Positions 36,251-45,978 of a stretch of DNA of 64,000 nucleotides are shown here, one piece after another. The position numbers and the translations under genes were made by a program. This DNA is from Bolinopsis microptera. Lineage: Eukaryota > Ctenophora > Tentaculata > Lobata > Bolinopsidae. Position 1 is the first letter of the stretch. The number at the start of each line of letters is the position of its first letter. The DNA lies in NCBI RefSeq assembly GCF_026151205.1, contig NC_087079.1:18403571-18467570 (forward strand), given 5' to 3'. The notes beneath the pieces were generated by a model. The model saw only the letters and a list, made by a program, of their open reading frames with translations. It searched no databases and was not told where the DNA came from.

Positions 36251-36534
36251 ACTCACCAATCAAAATATTTTAGCAGACAATGACCGTAATTATGAAACTG
36301 AACTCAAAGACATTAACAAACGACTTTCAGAACACCTTCGCGACATGGCCTCGAAGTGTTTCAAACAAACCAAGCCACCCAAAAAATCTCACACCTCAAA
36401 CAAACCTTGGTTTAACTGGAAAACGAGATTAGGTAAAAGAGAATTTCGTTAAAGCTACAGATGCAACCTCAAAATTCCCGTCAAACAACCTTATACGTGA
36501 AAACTATTATCTTGTCAAGGGTAGCTATAAGCGT

Positions 36535-38907
36535 TTGAAGAACTCTGCCAAAAACGAATTCTTCGCACGTATGAATGAGGACATAGAGGGGGGGAAAATT
36601 CTCAACTGGCAATCTTTCAAAAAACTAAAAAATCAGAAAAAGGAAACTTTAAATTTTGACAGTCATGATATGAATAGATTCGAGACTTTTTTTGGTAACC
36701 TATATTCCGATAACCACAAAACAATAAATGAAAATAAAAAAGTTTCTATGATTGATCAAGCTGACTTGATAAATCAAGGTGCAACTCATCCTGAGTCACT
36801 CAACTCCTTAATCACCAAAACAGAACTTGACTCTAGTATAAAATCCCTAAAAAATGGTAAAGCTTCCTCACTCGACATGATTAATAACGAAATTATAAAA
36901 TCTCTGGACACCAATCATAAATTGATTATGTTGAACCTCTTCAACGCCTGCTTCTCACAAGGAATTTATCCCTGGAACGTCAGCATTATATCTCCACTTC
37001 ATAAAAAGGGTAATAAATCAGATCCTGACAACTACCGTGCAGTTGCTGTCAGCAGTGTCATAGGAAAACTATTTTCAACTATTCTCTTAGAACGACTCAT
37101 TCGCTTCCGCTCTGAAAACTGCCCTGATCCACCTAACCAACTAGGCTTCACAAAGAAAGCTCAAACATACGATCACATACTAACCATGAAAACTATAGCT
37201 TCAAAATATAAACTTTTGGGGAAACCTGTATATGCAGTATTTGTTGATTTTAAAAAAGCATTCGACTCAGTCTGCCGTCAAGCCCTTTTCCTCAAACTCG
37301 CAAAAAATGGCATAACTGGAAACTTCTACAATGTCCTCAAAAATATGTACTCAAACTCGTACGCTTACATAAAATTATCTGGTCACCTCAGTAAACGCTT
37401 CCAGATACGTAAAGGTACAGAACAAGGTCACCCACTCTCACCTGATCTTTTTAAAGTTTTTCTCAGTGATATGTCCTGCCTCCTAGATTTTCCAAATTGC
37501 CCCGTACTTTCAAATTTGACTGTTAGCCACCTACTGTGGGCGGATGACCTTATACTCCTTTCACTCGACCAGGAAACCACTCAAAAGCAACTTAATATTC
37601 TCGGTAATTTTTGTAAGGAGTGGGGCATTGAAATCAATGAACTCAAAACTCAAGCAGTCATCTTTGGTAAGAAAACGTTAAAACAGGACATACAAAACAT
37701 CAAATTTACACTCAACGGATCTAATCTTGAAATTGTTGACAGTTATTGTTACCTTGGATTTGAACTTCATCAATCGGGTCAAGTACAGATCGCTCAACAA
37801 AACCTTAAAACCAAAGCAATGCGTGCATTTTTTGGCCTGAAAAGGGTTGTCATGCGTTCAAAGTTATCTTTTAAAGCACTCCTTACACTGTTCGACTCTC
37901 TCATCAAGCCCATTCTATTATATGGTGCTCCGATATGGACACCCACTAGTACGATCAATAAATCTCTTTGCAAAACGATTAACTCGACAGAAGCAACCGC
38001 TACTAACTTACTTAAAAAAATCAGCGCCTCTCTGCAAGAAAGAGTGCATATTTCATTCCTAAAATGGGCATTGGGAGTCCATCGTAAAGCATCAAATGTA
38101 GGTGTTTGGGGAGAAACAGGAAGAATTCCTTTGATTTATCAATCAATTCGCTTAACGTTAAATTACTTCAAAAGGCTAAATACAAAATCAAAGTCGAATT
38201 CGTTTGTCACTGCAGCCATAAAAGAACAAAAATCACTAAACTTACCTTGGTATCGATACATAAAACCACTCCTTGAACTAGATGAAATTTACAAACTAGA
38301 TCACGTAACTGCGCACCGAATTCTCAATACAAATGCAGCTAACAAAGCCGCGCCCAACCCTGTAAGTGATCACAAATTATTAAAAGACTCCCTCATAAAT
38401 CAGTCAAATTTTAGTCAATCCATCAAACCACTATGCAGCAAAAAGTATAGAATTCCTAAAATCATCGAAGCTCTAACCAATCAATTCAAAAAATGTTGGC
38501 AATATCAAAAATCTACTTCTTCTAAACTCTCATTCTATCACTCAATCAAACACACCTTCAACCGAGAGCCCTACTTATACTTATGCAAAGGCTTTTCTCG
38601 TCGTTACAGTACCACAAAACTTAGAATCAGCGCACATGATCTCCATATTGAAAGAGGCAGATACTCCAACACACCCCGTGAGCAAAGACTATGTGGTTGG
38701 TGCCAATCAAGTATGGGCGTTGAGACCATCGAAGACGAGTCGCATGTTCTTTACATATGTGACTTGTATTCAAAACAGAGGTCGAAATTAGTCAAAAATC
38801 TTTCTCAAATGCCAATCATTGAAATAAGCAATGAAATCACCGACTCCAGCAATATCAATGAAACAAATCTCAAAGATCATCTCATGGAAATTTTGTCTCC
38901 TTACTAA
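36535..38907 (+). CDS. LINE-B reverse transcriptase (uninterrupted)
   Basis: About 790 codons without a stop. RT motifs: NYRAVAVSSVIGKLF (~166-180), LGFTKKAQTYDHI (~203-215), motif A VFVDFKKAFDS with Asp near residue 238, motif B GTEQGHPLSPDLFKVF (~294-309), and motif C SHLLWADDLILLSLD with the Asp pair at ~337-338. The C-terminal domain has RISAHDLHIERGRYSN and a Cys/His cluster (CGWCQSS, ESHVLYIC) as in LINE-A. All catalytic acids are present. The first ATG is only where the open frame begins; the natural polyprotein would start upstream in the endonuclease. It reverse-transcribes the element's RNA at the nicked target. An intact RT beside a broken 5' half is unexpected. Confidence 0.92.
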   Translation: MKNSAKNEFFARMNEDIEGGKILNWQSFKKLKNQKKETLNFDSHDMNRFETFFGNLYSDNHKTINENKKVSMIDQADLINQGATHPESLNSLITKTELDSSIKSLKNGKASSLDMINNEIIKSLDTNHKLIMLNLFNACFSQGIYPWNVSIISPLHKKGNKSDPDNYRAVAVSSVIGKLFSTILLERLIRFRSENCPDPPNQLGFTKKAQTYDHILTMKTIASKYKLLGKPVYAVFVDFKKAFDSVCRQALFLKLAKNGITGNFYNVLKNMYSNSYAYIKLSGHLSKRFQIRKGTEQGHPLSPDLFKVFLSDMSCLLDFPNCPVLSNLTVSHLLWADDLILLSLDQETTQKQLNILGNFCKEWGIEINELKTQAVIFGKKTLKQDIQNIKFTLNGSNLEIVDSYCYLGFELHQSGQVQIAQQNLKTKAMRAFFGLKRVVMRSKLSFKALLTLFDSLIKPILLYGAPIWTPTSTINKSLCKTINSTEATATNLLKKISASLQERVHISFLKWALGVHRKASNVGVWGETGRIPLIYQSIRLTLNYFKRLNTKSKSNSFVTAAIKEQKSLNLPWYRYIKPLLELDEIYKLDHVTAHRILNTNAANKAAPNPVSDHKLLKDSLINQSNFSQSIKPLCSKKYRIPKIIEALTNQFKKCWQYQKSTSSKLSFYHSIKHTFNREPYLYLCKGFSRRYSTTKLRISAHDLHIERGRYSNTPREQRLCGWCQSSMGVETIEDESHVLYICDLYSKQRSKLVKNLSQMPIIEISNEITDSSNINETNLKDHLMEILSPY

Positions 38908-39384
38908 ACTGTAATTCCTCAAAAACACCAGAGCCTCCATATTCACTGCCACCGCTCACTTGATATTCAACCAAACACCCCACAGTATACTCAATTTCAA
39001 GAAAGGCGCTCCTATGCTGTCAACTGTGTGTGCACTTTTTTCCTTCGCTGCTCCGAAGAGCGAAATAGCTTCACCGAAGATACGCGTCAGCGTAATTCAA
39101 ATGCACGAAACTTAAACAATTTTACTATCAATTTGGTGAGAACCTCGCGAATTAGTCATAATTAAGACTCAAGGATAACCCTGGCCCTGACTTCAAGCAA
39201 AGATGATTGTTTTCATTAACTTCTGTAAACAATTATGACGGTCCATGATAATGGATCTATAATTTAATTTTAATCCTGTGTAAATCCTGTGTAATCCTGT
39301 GTAAATCCTTGGGGGTCCACATTTTGGGCTCTAAAACACAAAATCAGGTGCGCCATTTTTAGGTGGGGTATAAGTACCATTATG

Positions 39385-39474
39385 TAACTCTAATTAGTCA
39401 GTCACTAACTCTAATTAGTTAGTCACTAACTCTAATTAGGTAGTCACTAACTCTAATTAGTTAGTCACTAACTG
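39385..39474. repeat. 23-bp tandem repeat, ~4 copies
   Basis: Copies of taactctaattagttagtca in a row, just right of the LINE-B end. Confidence 0.85.
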
Positions 39475-39764
39475 TATATTTTTTATAGGGTACATTTTGT
39501 TACTGATTGTACATTGAAAATCAAAAAGTTGCACATGTGAGGACACGCCCAAATATTTTTAATCTATTACAATTGCAAATGAATGGGAAAAGCGAGCGAC
39601 CGATTTCATTCTCGGTATAATCAATTTGCATTTGCGGACGGTAATTATTCGAATTAATATCATTTCCTTTTGCTTGGGAGAGAGAGACACTGCATGTTGC
39701 GGTCCACTCTACCCATGATTATGGGTTTTGGTCAAATAAATACTGACAAATTTATATATCCTAC

Positions 39765-39998
39765 CTGGTACGATAAGTTCGTTACACAAGCCATAGTTGC
39801 ATGTTTCAATTGCACAGGCATAATCCTTCAAATCGTCCAAAGTATTTTCAAATTCAGATTTTAATCCCCTACATTTATCCAAGTCTGATGACGTGCATCT
39901 GCCGCCTTCATACATTTATAACTTTTCATATAGCTGAACCTGCTACCCTCATAGAAGGTCGTGGCAAGAGATGCGCACACGTCTTTTCCGGCCGGACA
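39765..39998 (-). pseudogene. Ly6/uPAR-type three-finger domain exon
   Basis: A minus-strand exon between an acceptor (tttctcag, 39999 side) and a donor (cag|gtagga at 39763-39764). It begins CPAGKDVCASLATTFYEGSR and FSYMKSYKCM. After a one-base frame change near 39890 it continues GRCTSSDLDKC and ACAIETCNYGLCNEL. Cysteine spacing and the closing CN..LCN are characteristic of Ly6/uPAR domains, usually secreted or GPI-anchored extracellular proteins. A single-base indel breaks the frame. A possible first exon lies at 40514-40741. Confidence 0.55.
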
Positions 39999-40133
39999 CT
40001 GAGAAAAGACAATTTTATTATTTACCACCATATTTTCACATATAAATCAATCAATAAACATACATTCGAATAAATAATACCCAACTAAATTTTGGCCCTA
40101 GATGCTTAGATGGTAACATACTATAGGGCCAGG

Positions 40134-40287
40134 GGTCGTTCACATATTACGCAATCACTTTTTTTACCATCCCCCCCCCCCCCCCTCCGTAATCAGTTTT
40201 ACACATAGCTATTGTATCAAGATTACACTAGCGTAATCATTTGGAAACCACCTCCCCCTCGGCTGATTACGTAATATGTGAACGACC
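40134..40287. mobile_element. Short MITE related to 22288-22812
   Basis: Ends ggtcgttcacatattacg and cgtaatatgtgaacgacc, a C15 run near the left end and cctccccctcggctgattac near the right. Same family as the 22-kb MITE, about 154 bp. No certain target duplication. Confidence 0.7.
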
Positions 40288-40513
40288 TCCTATTATAAAT
40301 AGAATTGAGTGGAATAAATCCATACGCTAGCAGCTAACTGGCTATACCTGTTGAACGCTGTATTTGGTACAGGTATTTTTAACCCCTGATTTCAAATTTG
40401 CGTCCAGGCATTTCCAACAAGTAAGCGATTGAGCTCGTGCCACCATTGCCACTATTATAGCTATTGCTATATTCATTTTAGCTTCTTTGCTTTAGGCTAC
40501 TGTAGATATATTG

Positions 40514-40741
40514 TTAATAAATGTCAGTTTTGATATTGAAAAAACAGGACTGTTTATCCCGACCTAGGATACAGCCGATGAAATGTAACTCAACGCAATG
40601 AAAACAACCGATGATACAATAATAAGGACTTGCACGTGCAGACAAAGACGAAGTTTCACTCAATAAATCAAACCGGGTTAAGTGAATAAGGAGTAGGATC
40701 GTTAAAACTGTGCAGGGATTATTTACAAAATAACACCGCAA
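40514..40741 (-). CDS. Candidate signal-peptide exon for the Ly6-like gene
   Basis: Begins MRCYFVNNPCTVLTILLLIH, a short charged start followed by a hydrophobic core like a signal peptide. SARASPYYCIIGCFHC follows, with Cys spacing that could open a Ly6 domain. It lies 0.5 kb upstream of the Ly6-type exon on the same strand. The donor site is uncertain, so the link is an inference. Confidence 0.28.
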   Translation of the reverse strand: MRCYFVNNPCTVLTILLLIHLTRFDLLSETSSLSARASPYYCIIGCFHCVELHFIGCILGRDKQSCFFNIKTDIY

Positions 40742-42529
40742 CTTATTATCTATCCCGTTTCTTAGCAGTATCCCAGAGGGGTTTATAGCAGCCTACAAAA
40801 GCTACAATCAGACAGTAAGCTCAGCTACAACAACAATAAAACATACCTTACCCTTATTCTTAAATCCAAATTTATAAACTGCTGTACTATACGCAGTGAG
40901 TATCCGAGGTGCCGTGCAGCTCTATCCGCATTATCTTAAATGATTAGAGGTATCTATAACATATAACTTATTGTTCCATTGAAAACTTACTGTTTTATTT
41001 GATTGTTTGACTTAATAGTTAGAGTATGAGGTCAGCTGAGCACCAACTGACCAACTTAGGCCCCTTCCAGCCATTGCCACGCTACCATCTAATATGGCAG
41101 GTTTTATAGAAAGGCTGATAATCACTTTGAAGCCTTAATATGATTCCAGAAAAATTAACCGCCAATCGAAATCATCCTGCCTATTTATCTTATTCGCGCA
41201 GGGATGTATCCCAAGCGATTATTTAATCGAGTTGTTGATTATTAGAAAAGTCTGCAAAAATATGATTACCTGAGGACCCCAGGCTTTAATGTTGGTAAAC
41301 GAATAGAGATTAGGCGGAATGACAGGCTGAGCGCGGCCCAGTAAAAATATGACAAAACCTGCTTCATCTTTCCACTACCTATAACCCACAGCAGGTTCGT
41401 TCTAATTAGACAGGTTTTCCGTTAAATAAAAAGTCGAATGCTGCAGATTTAATGCATATCCTGCGTAAGCTTAGATAATTCGAATCAATTTGTTGCGTGA
41501 TTAAACCTAAATTGGCAGGTTTTGTAATTAAGTTTAAGGTGGACAAAAATGTTGATTTTTGCAGGATTTGTCAAAATAGCAGGTTTTTGGATAATTTGAG
41601 TGTACATTGTACAATGTGGTAAAAAGTGCATAATAACGAAGTTCATAAAAGCATGAAAACAATTATGTAATATATATATATATACGATGACAATTTAAAA
41701 ACGAGGAAACAGCTGATAATAATGAATGACAATTTGCAATTACCCAAGAAAAATTATAAACCAATCTATCGCATCTACAGGCTGAAGACAAAGTGCCGTT
41801 ATCCTGTGCTTATACAGGCACAGCAGGCTCAGAGCTTTGTTTGATAAGGTATTGTAGATACCTCATGCTGTTCGGCTTTGTATTGGAGATTCCTTAAGGC
41901 AAGATGATCAAGAATAGACGGCTTCAAGTCTCCGCCGTACTCCGTTTTATCGATTCGTTAGTTATAATACGTACATAACTTCACAATGTACAGGGTGTAA
42001 ACTGTAACCAGCTACCTTACGAGACATATTTATGTTTGACATACCTTATCGGACCTTATTTGATTTTGAACGGACATTATGTGAACGGACATTATGTTGA
42101 ACGGACGTTAAAATTAACGCTCGCATTGACATACGTTGCATGCCACTTTTCGCGCGCGAAGTTCAAAACCATCAAAAATCCGAATTTGTAAATCAATTTT
42201 TCAATACAACAAGTAAGAAATTGAAAAGCAGTCGTTGACGTTAGGCATTAAAAATGTTAAATGCTGTGCAGATGAGGTATGAAGGTACGTCGGCCATATC
42301 CTTCGGAAGATATCCCGGTTTTCGAATTCTAAATCATCGAGATGGCTGGTATGGTAGAAGATATCGTCGTTGACATGAACCACCGAAGGTAGCCTTTGCC
42401 GGTAACACGACTCCTGTCCGACAGCGACATCTGTCCGACTCAGGGTACCAGAAAAAAACGACATCTGTCCGAAATTGTGATCTGATTTCAATACGACATA
42501 CATTTCCAATTAGAGACATGATCTGAACT

Positions 42530-42800
42530 TTTACTTGCTAATTTGTATACGTAACATTTCCGATTTGAGATATGATCTGAGCCATAGTTTACTGCCTGCC
42601 TGCCTGCCAAGATCGATCCAGATGAAATCTGGAACGAGTTTCGTGTCAACGCTTCTCTCCATTTATATCTATCACACATGAGCAAACGCAGCTGGTCAGG
42701 TTCCATTACAGTGTCTTCAAGTAGAACGTCCAGGAAGGTCTTATGTGGTCATCCTTGATAACGCTGGCCATAGGATGGTTGCCAAAAAGAAGTTGTTGAG
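42530..42800 (-). pseudogene. LINE reverse-transcriptase C-terminal scrap
   Basis: The minus strand reads QLLFGNHPMASVIK. After a frame change it reads KTFLDVLLEDTVMEPDQLRL and MCDRYKWREALTRNSF. This matches the conserved tail after the thumb in many LINE polyproteins (RPKKTWLD...L..DR..WR). It is a different LINE family from LINE-A and LINE-B. Confidence 0.5.
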
Positions 42801-43179
42801 CAGGTTGGTCCTGTAGACGGTATGTTACGTGGTTATTGAGTTATTGACTATTGTATAATGTACACGCGCCTATCAAAATAGGATTTCTATCGTGGGAATA
42901 GCTACAGAGGTATGGAACTATAATTATTATGAGAAACCCCGGCACTGGTCATATCCGGCGGTTTTTACATTTACGAACCGACTAGCTAGACAGCTATTGA
43001 CAGTCTGACAGGGTGGCTCACTCAAATTTGAACTTTGACACGTCCAAATTCCACGTTAAATCGAGGCTTTAATGTAGTAACCAGATTCATTATAAATAAC
43101 ATTTATGTCATGATAATCAATATGACCATCAGCTGGTTAGGCTAGCGTGTAATAAATATGTAATAAATTGTTGGTATGG

Positions 43180-43218
43180 TGACCAGCCTCACAGAGCTAG
43201 CTCTATGAGGCTGGTCAA
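43180..43218. repeat. Short hairpin gaccagcctcacagagctag
   Basis: gaccagcctca ... tgaggctggtc surrounding agagctagctct forms a near-perfect 36-bp hairpin. Function unknown. Confidence 0.7.
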
Positions 43219-43765
43219 CAAACCGGTAGGACAATAAGAAAATGTAAAACATGCCCCGTCAATAGGTCTCAGCAAACCTTAAGTTAACATAAGTTGAAAT
43301 ATGCCGTACGGATGCCTATTATGGATCGCTTCCCCCTGGTTTAAAGTTCTGGCTGAAGATTGATTAAAAATGGAATTTTCAACTAAAACGATAAATGAGG
43401 AAGGAATTTAAACAGGCAACAAAGAATTTGCTTCATGGGTCATGTGCTGACATGCACCCTGTTAGCGTTCACGTGCACCCTCCCAGTTTCTAATTCTAGT
43501 AATTTGATCTCATGCAGAATATGCAGCAGGGGTGCCGACCAGAGTAACAGGTCAGTGTTAGCAAGTTAGAACAGTGACTATTGAATGTATGATAGATAAC
43601 AGCCTATACTACAGCGGTGGATCTAAATGTCACAGGTCAAACCCGGGGTGGACTATTTACATTGAGCGTCCCAACGGCTCCTAGCTGACACATGGTAGAA
43701 CCTGGTAAGCTCGGGAAATTGAGTCAAACTTAACCCTAATTGTCATGTCCTCCTGTAGGTTTTAC

Positions 43766-44073
43766 GGTTCTTTTGCGATAGTCAAAACGCGACAACTAGC
43801 GCTGGATGGCGACAACTAGCGCTGGATGGCGACAATTATCTTACTGGGCCGCGCTCAGCCTGTCATTCCGCCTAATCTCTATCCGGTTGTTTACCAACAT
43901 TAAAGCCTGGGGTCCTCAGGTAACAATTATCGAACATATATATTTTGCGCTGGCCAGCGTTATCCAGCGCTGGATAGCGACAACTAGCGCTGGATGGCGA
44001 CAACTAGCGCTGGATAGCGCTAGTTGTCGCCATCCAGCGCTAGTTGTCGCGTTTTGACTATCGCAAAAGAACC
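43766..44073. repeat. Large hairpin at the left edge of the array
   Basis: Arms ggttcttttgcgatagtcaa + aacgcgacaactagcgctgg (43766-43826) and their complement (44010-44073), with tandem gcgctggatggcgacaacta words. The inner part holds a copy of the 84-bp TIR. It ends exactly where the tandem array begins. Confidence 0.75.
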
Positions 44074-44222
44074 AAATAACGGACTACCTCATAATCATAT
44101 CAGGCTTGGTCAAATTGTTTATGTCCCCAGAATCAATCTCACCAAATCCAATCTGGACAAAAGGTTTTTCAACTTTGTTCTGAGATCTTTGCTCCAGTAA
44201 TTGGTAATGTTGTAGGTTTATA

Positions 44223-45223
44223 ATAACATAAACCCGCCACGCAAAGGGTTTATATAACAGATCATCCCGCGCTAGCGGGATGATCTGATAAACACTTATA
44301 CGAGTGCGCGCAGCGCACGAGTTTTGTGTTAATATGTAATCCCGAAGCGCCAGCTGAGGGATTACATTTATTTAGCCCTGAGCGTGAAGTGTTTATGGAT
44401 TATAATTATCTCCGGCGATTTCGACAAGGGATTTATACTTTAGAAGAGAGTGATAAAATAGTTTTTATTTCGGAATACGGGTCTGATTTTAGTAATATTT
44501 TCATTTCTATTTGTGATGGTGATAACAAGTGATACGATAACGTACTAACAGTCGTTGAACAGGAATTTGGTCAAAGTCATTGAAGTCACGAGCAAATCTG
44601 GATGACTGAAGCCAAGAATTAAATTTGTTTAGAGCCCAGTTGTTGACTTTAACTGTACTGTCCGGAACACGATTGGAAAGCAGTTCATCAATCTGAATGT
44701 CAATCCGATCTGTCATAGTGGAGCAATAGCTTGAACGTTAGCAGGAACAAGAGCTGGAAGGAGAGCAAGCAAAACAATACTATTTTTAGGGCACGGACAA
44801 GGGTAGCTGGCTAGTCGCCAACTTCTCACGCCACGCGTTGGAGAAATTCCAAGAATTAGCTGCTTTGGCAACGTTCCCAGGAATTTGCGTGTAAAAGAAG
44901 TGGACGGTTACGATGTTTCATATCACGTGGTGCGCTTTCGTGTCACGTGGTATAGACTCGGCGTATGCTATTGGTGGCACGTGGTACGCACGTGACGCGC
45001 CCACGTGATCGCGCGTCTAACTGTTCTACTATTATCGAGTTCTAATCAGCAGTATCATTGATTATTGTAAGTCGGAGAATTGAATGATAAACATCAGTTA
45101 CGACTAAAAAGCGGGCCGGGTTTATATAAATTTCCGGGGCGGGATGATATCACCTTGAGATGTTTATCTAACAGCGGGCCGGGCTGAGTGATAATATGAT
45201 CCCGCGTCGAAATCCCGGAAATA
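44223..45223. mobile_element. 1.0-kb insertion in the first array unit
   Basis: Compared with all other units, sequence is inserted within gtaggtttataacctacc. TTTATA flanks both sides (44217-44222 and 45224-45229). Inside are a perfect hairpin gatcatcccgcgctagcggg..., GC-rich ends with gggtttatataa on both sides, and two open frames: 44326-44532 plus strand, unassigned, and 44507-44716 minus strand, Crypton-like. The precise empty site in six sister units makes this a clean mobile insertion. Confidence 0.75.
44507..44716 (-). pseudogene. Crypton/DUF3504-like N-terminal fragment
   Basis: Contains DELLSNRVPDSTVKVNNWAL then NKFNSWLQSSRFARDFNDFD. A Ser/Asn-Thr-x-x-A/V-x-x-W-x-x-x-x-F-x-x-W-L pattern is typical of the N-terminal region of Crypton-type tyrosine recombinases and of host genes derived from them. 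Catalytic residues of the recombinase are not present, so it is at most a fragment. Confidence 0.4.
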
Positions 45224-45586
45224 TTTATAACCTACCAAAACTCGTCGACGGTCTTGTCGTAGTATTTGGAACAAATATTTTACGAGTATCACCTGTCAAA
45301 TCCAATGTACTAAATAAAAGAATTTGTAATCAAAATAATTGGAGCAACATTTAAATAAGAACCATGTCAGCTGTAAGTGTAAGTGTAAGTACAACTACAA
45401 TTTCAGTATAAATGAAATTATAAAAATAAAAGCGATCCTAAAACCGTCAGTAAAATAGAAATATTTGCTTCGCATCAGTTTGAAAACGATACATGAACTA
45501 ATAGTCATACTGCCACCATATTAAATATTCGATCCCAGCCACACCAAATGATTCAAATAACGACTAAAAACACCACAAATAATACA

Positions 45587-45592
45587 TTTATT
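45587..45592 (-). terminator. AATAAA poly(A) signal after membrane-protein exon copy 1
   Basis: tttatt on the plus strand, about 40 bases past the stop codon. The same signal follows copies 2-6. Copy 7 has CATAAA (61049-61054). Confidence 0.65.
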
Positions 45593-45631
45593 CTTGCGGA
45601 TGAAGGGTGCGGGCGAACATGGCACATGCAC

Positions 45632-45978
45632 TCATATACTCCCAGGAGTCCCCCGAGGTTTAGTATAAAGCGGTGTTTTAAGTCTAGTAGGGGTCACTGT
45701 CACTGACGCCGGCCTGAACGGGGAACCTATCTTAACTGGAGTAGTTAACATTGAGTTCATAGTTAGGGGCGAGTCCCACTGAGACGAAGTGGATTTGAGA
45801 CGTCTGTAGCTGGCGGTGGTTAGGAAGACGATCCCAATGACGATTAGAAGGACGAGGAGTCCCAGGACGACAGTGGGGAGGAGAGTGCTGATAAGTTCGG
45901 AAAACTCCAGTTTAATGGGAGGTGGAGTTAGGTCGGGTTCTGAGGGTGTTATCAGTACTTCGTACACTTCCTTCTGAC
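45632..45978 (-). CDS. Terminal exon of membrane protein, copy 1
   Basis: Begins after ctctgttccaacag with two bases completing a Gly, then QKEVYEVLITPSEPDLTPPP. A membrane span TLLPTVVLGLLVLLIVIGIV (~residues 30-55) follows, then YRRLKST and a Ser/Thr/Pro-rich tail ending TKPRGTPGSI. The predicted topology is type I with a ~60-residue cytoplasmic tail. Encodes the same 115 residues as the other six copies. Unlike copy 7, no upstream exons lie in the ~550 bp to its right before the plus-strand gene begins. 46020-46560 holds a partly duplicated caacatattattcagaacat block. Confidence 0.75.

Larger units (their letters stand above)
32236..39310 (+). mobile_element. LINE-B: long non-LTR retrotransposon
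   Basis: A 7-kb element read from a basic N-terminal stretch (MSKIRSLRLTPDHRTQTALL at 32248) to a short tandem tail (atcctgtgta, 39270-39310). In order it holds AlkB-like dioxygenase relics, an internal ~125-bp duplication (33255-33480), a coiled-coil region, an SGNH esterase-like domain, an APE-type endonuclease and a complete reverse transcriptase. The SGNH-containing ORF1 and the tandem 3' tail match CR1/L2-type LINEs. The 5' half is frameshifted in many places while the RT is open. No target duplication could be defined. Confidence 0.75.
41266..43924. mobile_element. 2.66-kb element with ~80-bp TIRs
   Basis: 41266-41344 and 43841-43924 are inverted copies (ttacctgaggaccccaggct ... ggcggaatgacaggctgagc). 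No transposase is recognised between them. The interior has a LINE scrap and AT-rich DNA. The right TIR sits inside the hairpin at 43766-44073, so the two copies could instead be solo repeats. Confidence 0.55.

Noticed and set aside
42201-42519. 102-codon minus-strand open frame
   Set aside because: No recognisable domain; it abuts a LINE scrap and overlaps an alternative frame of equal quality.
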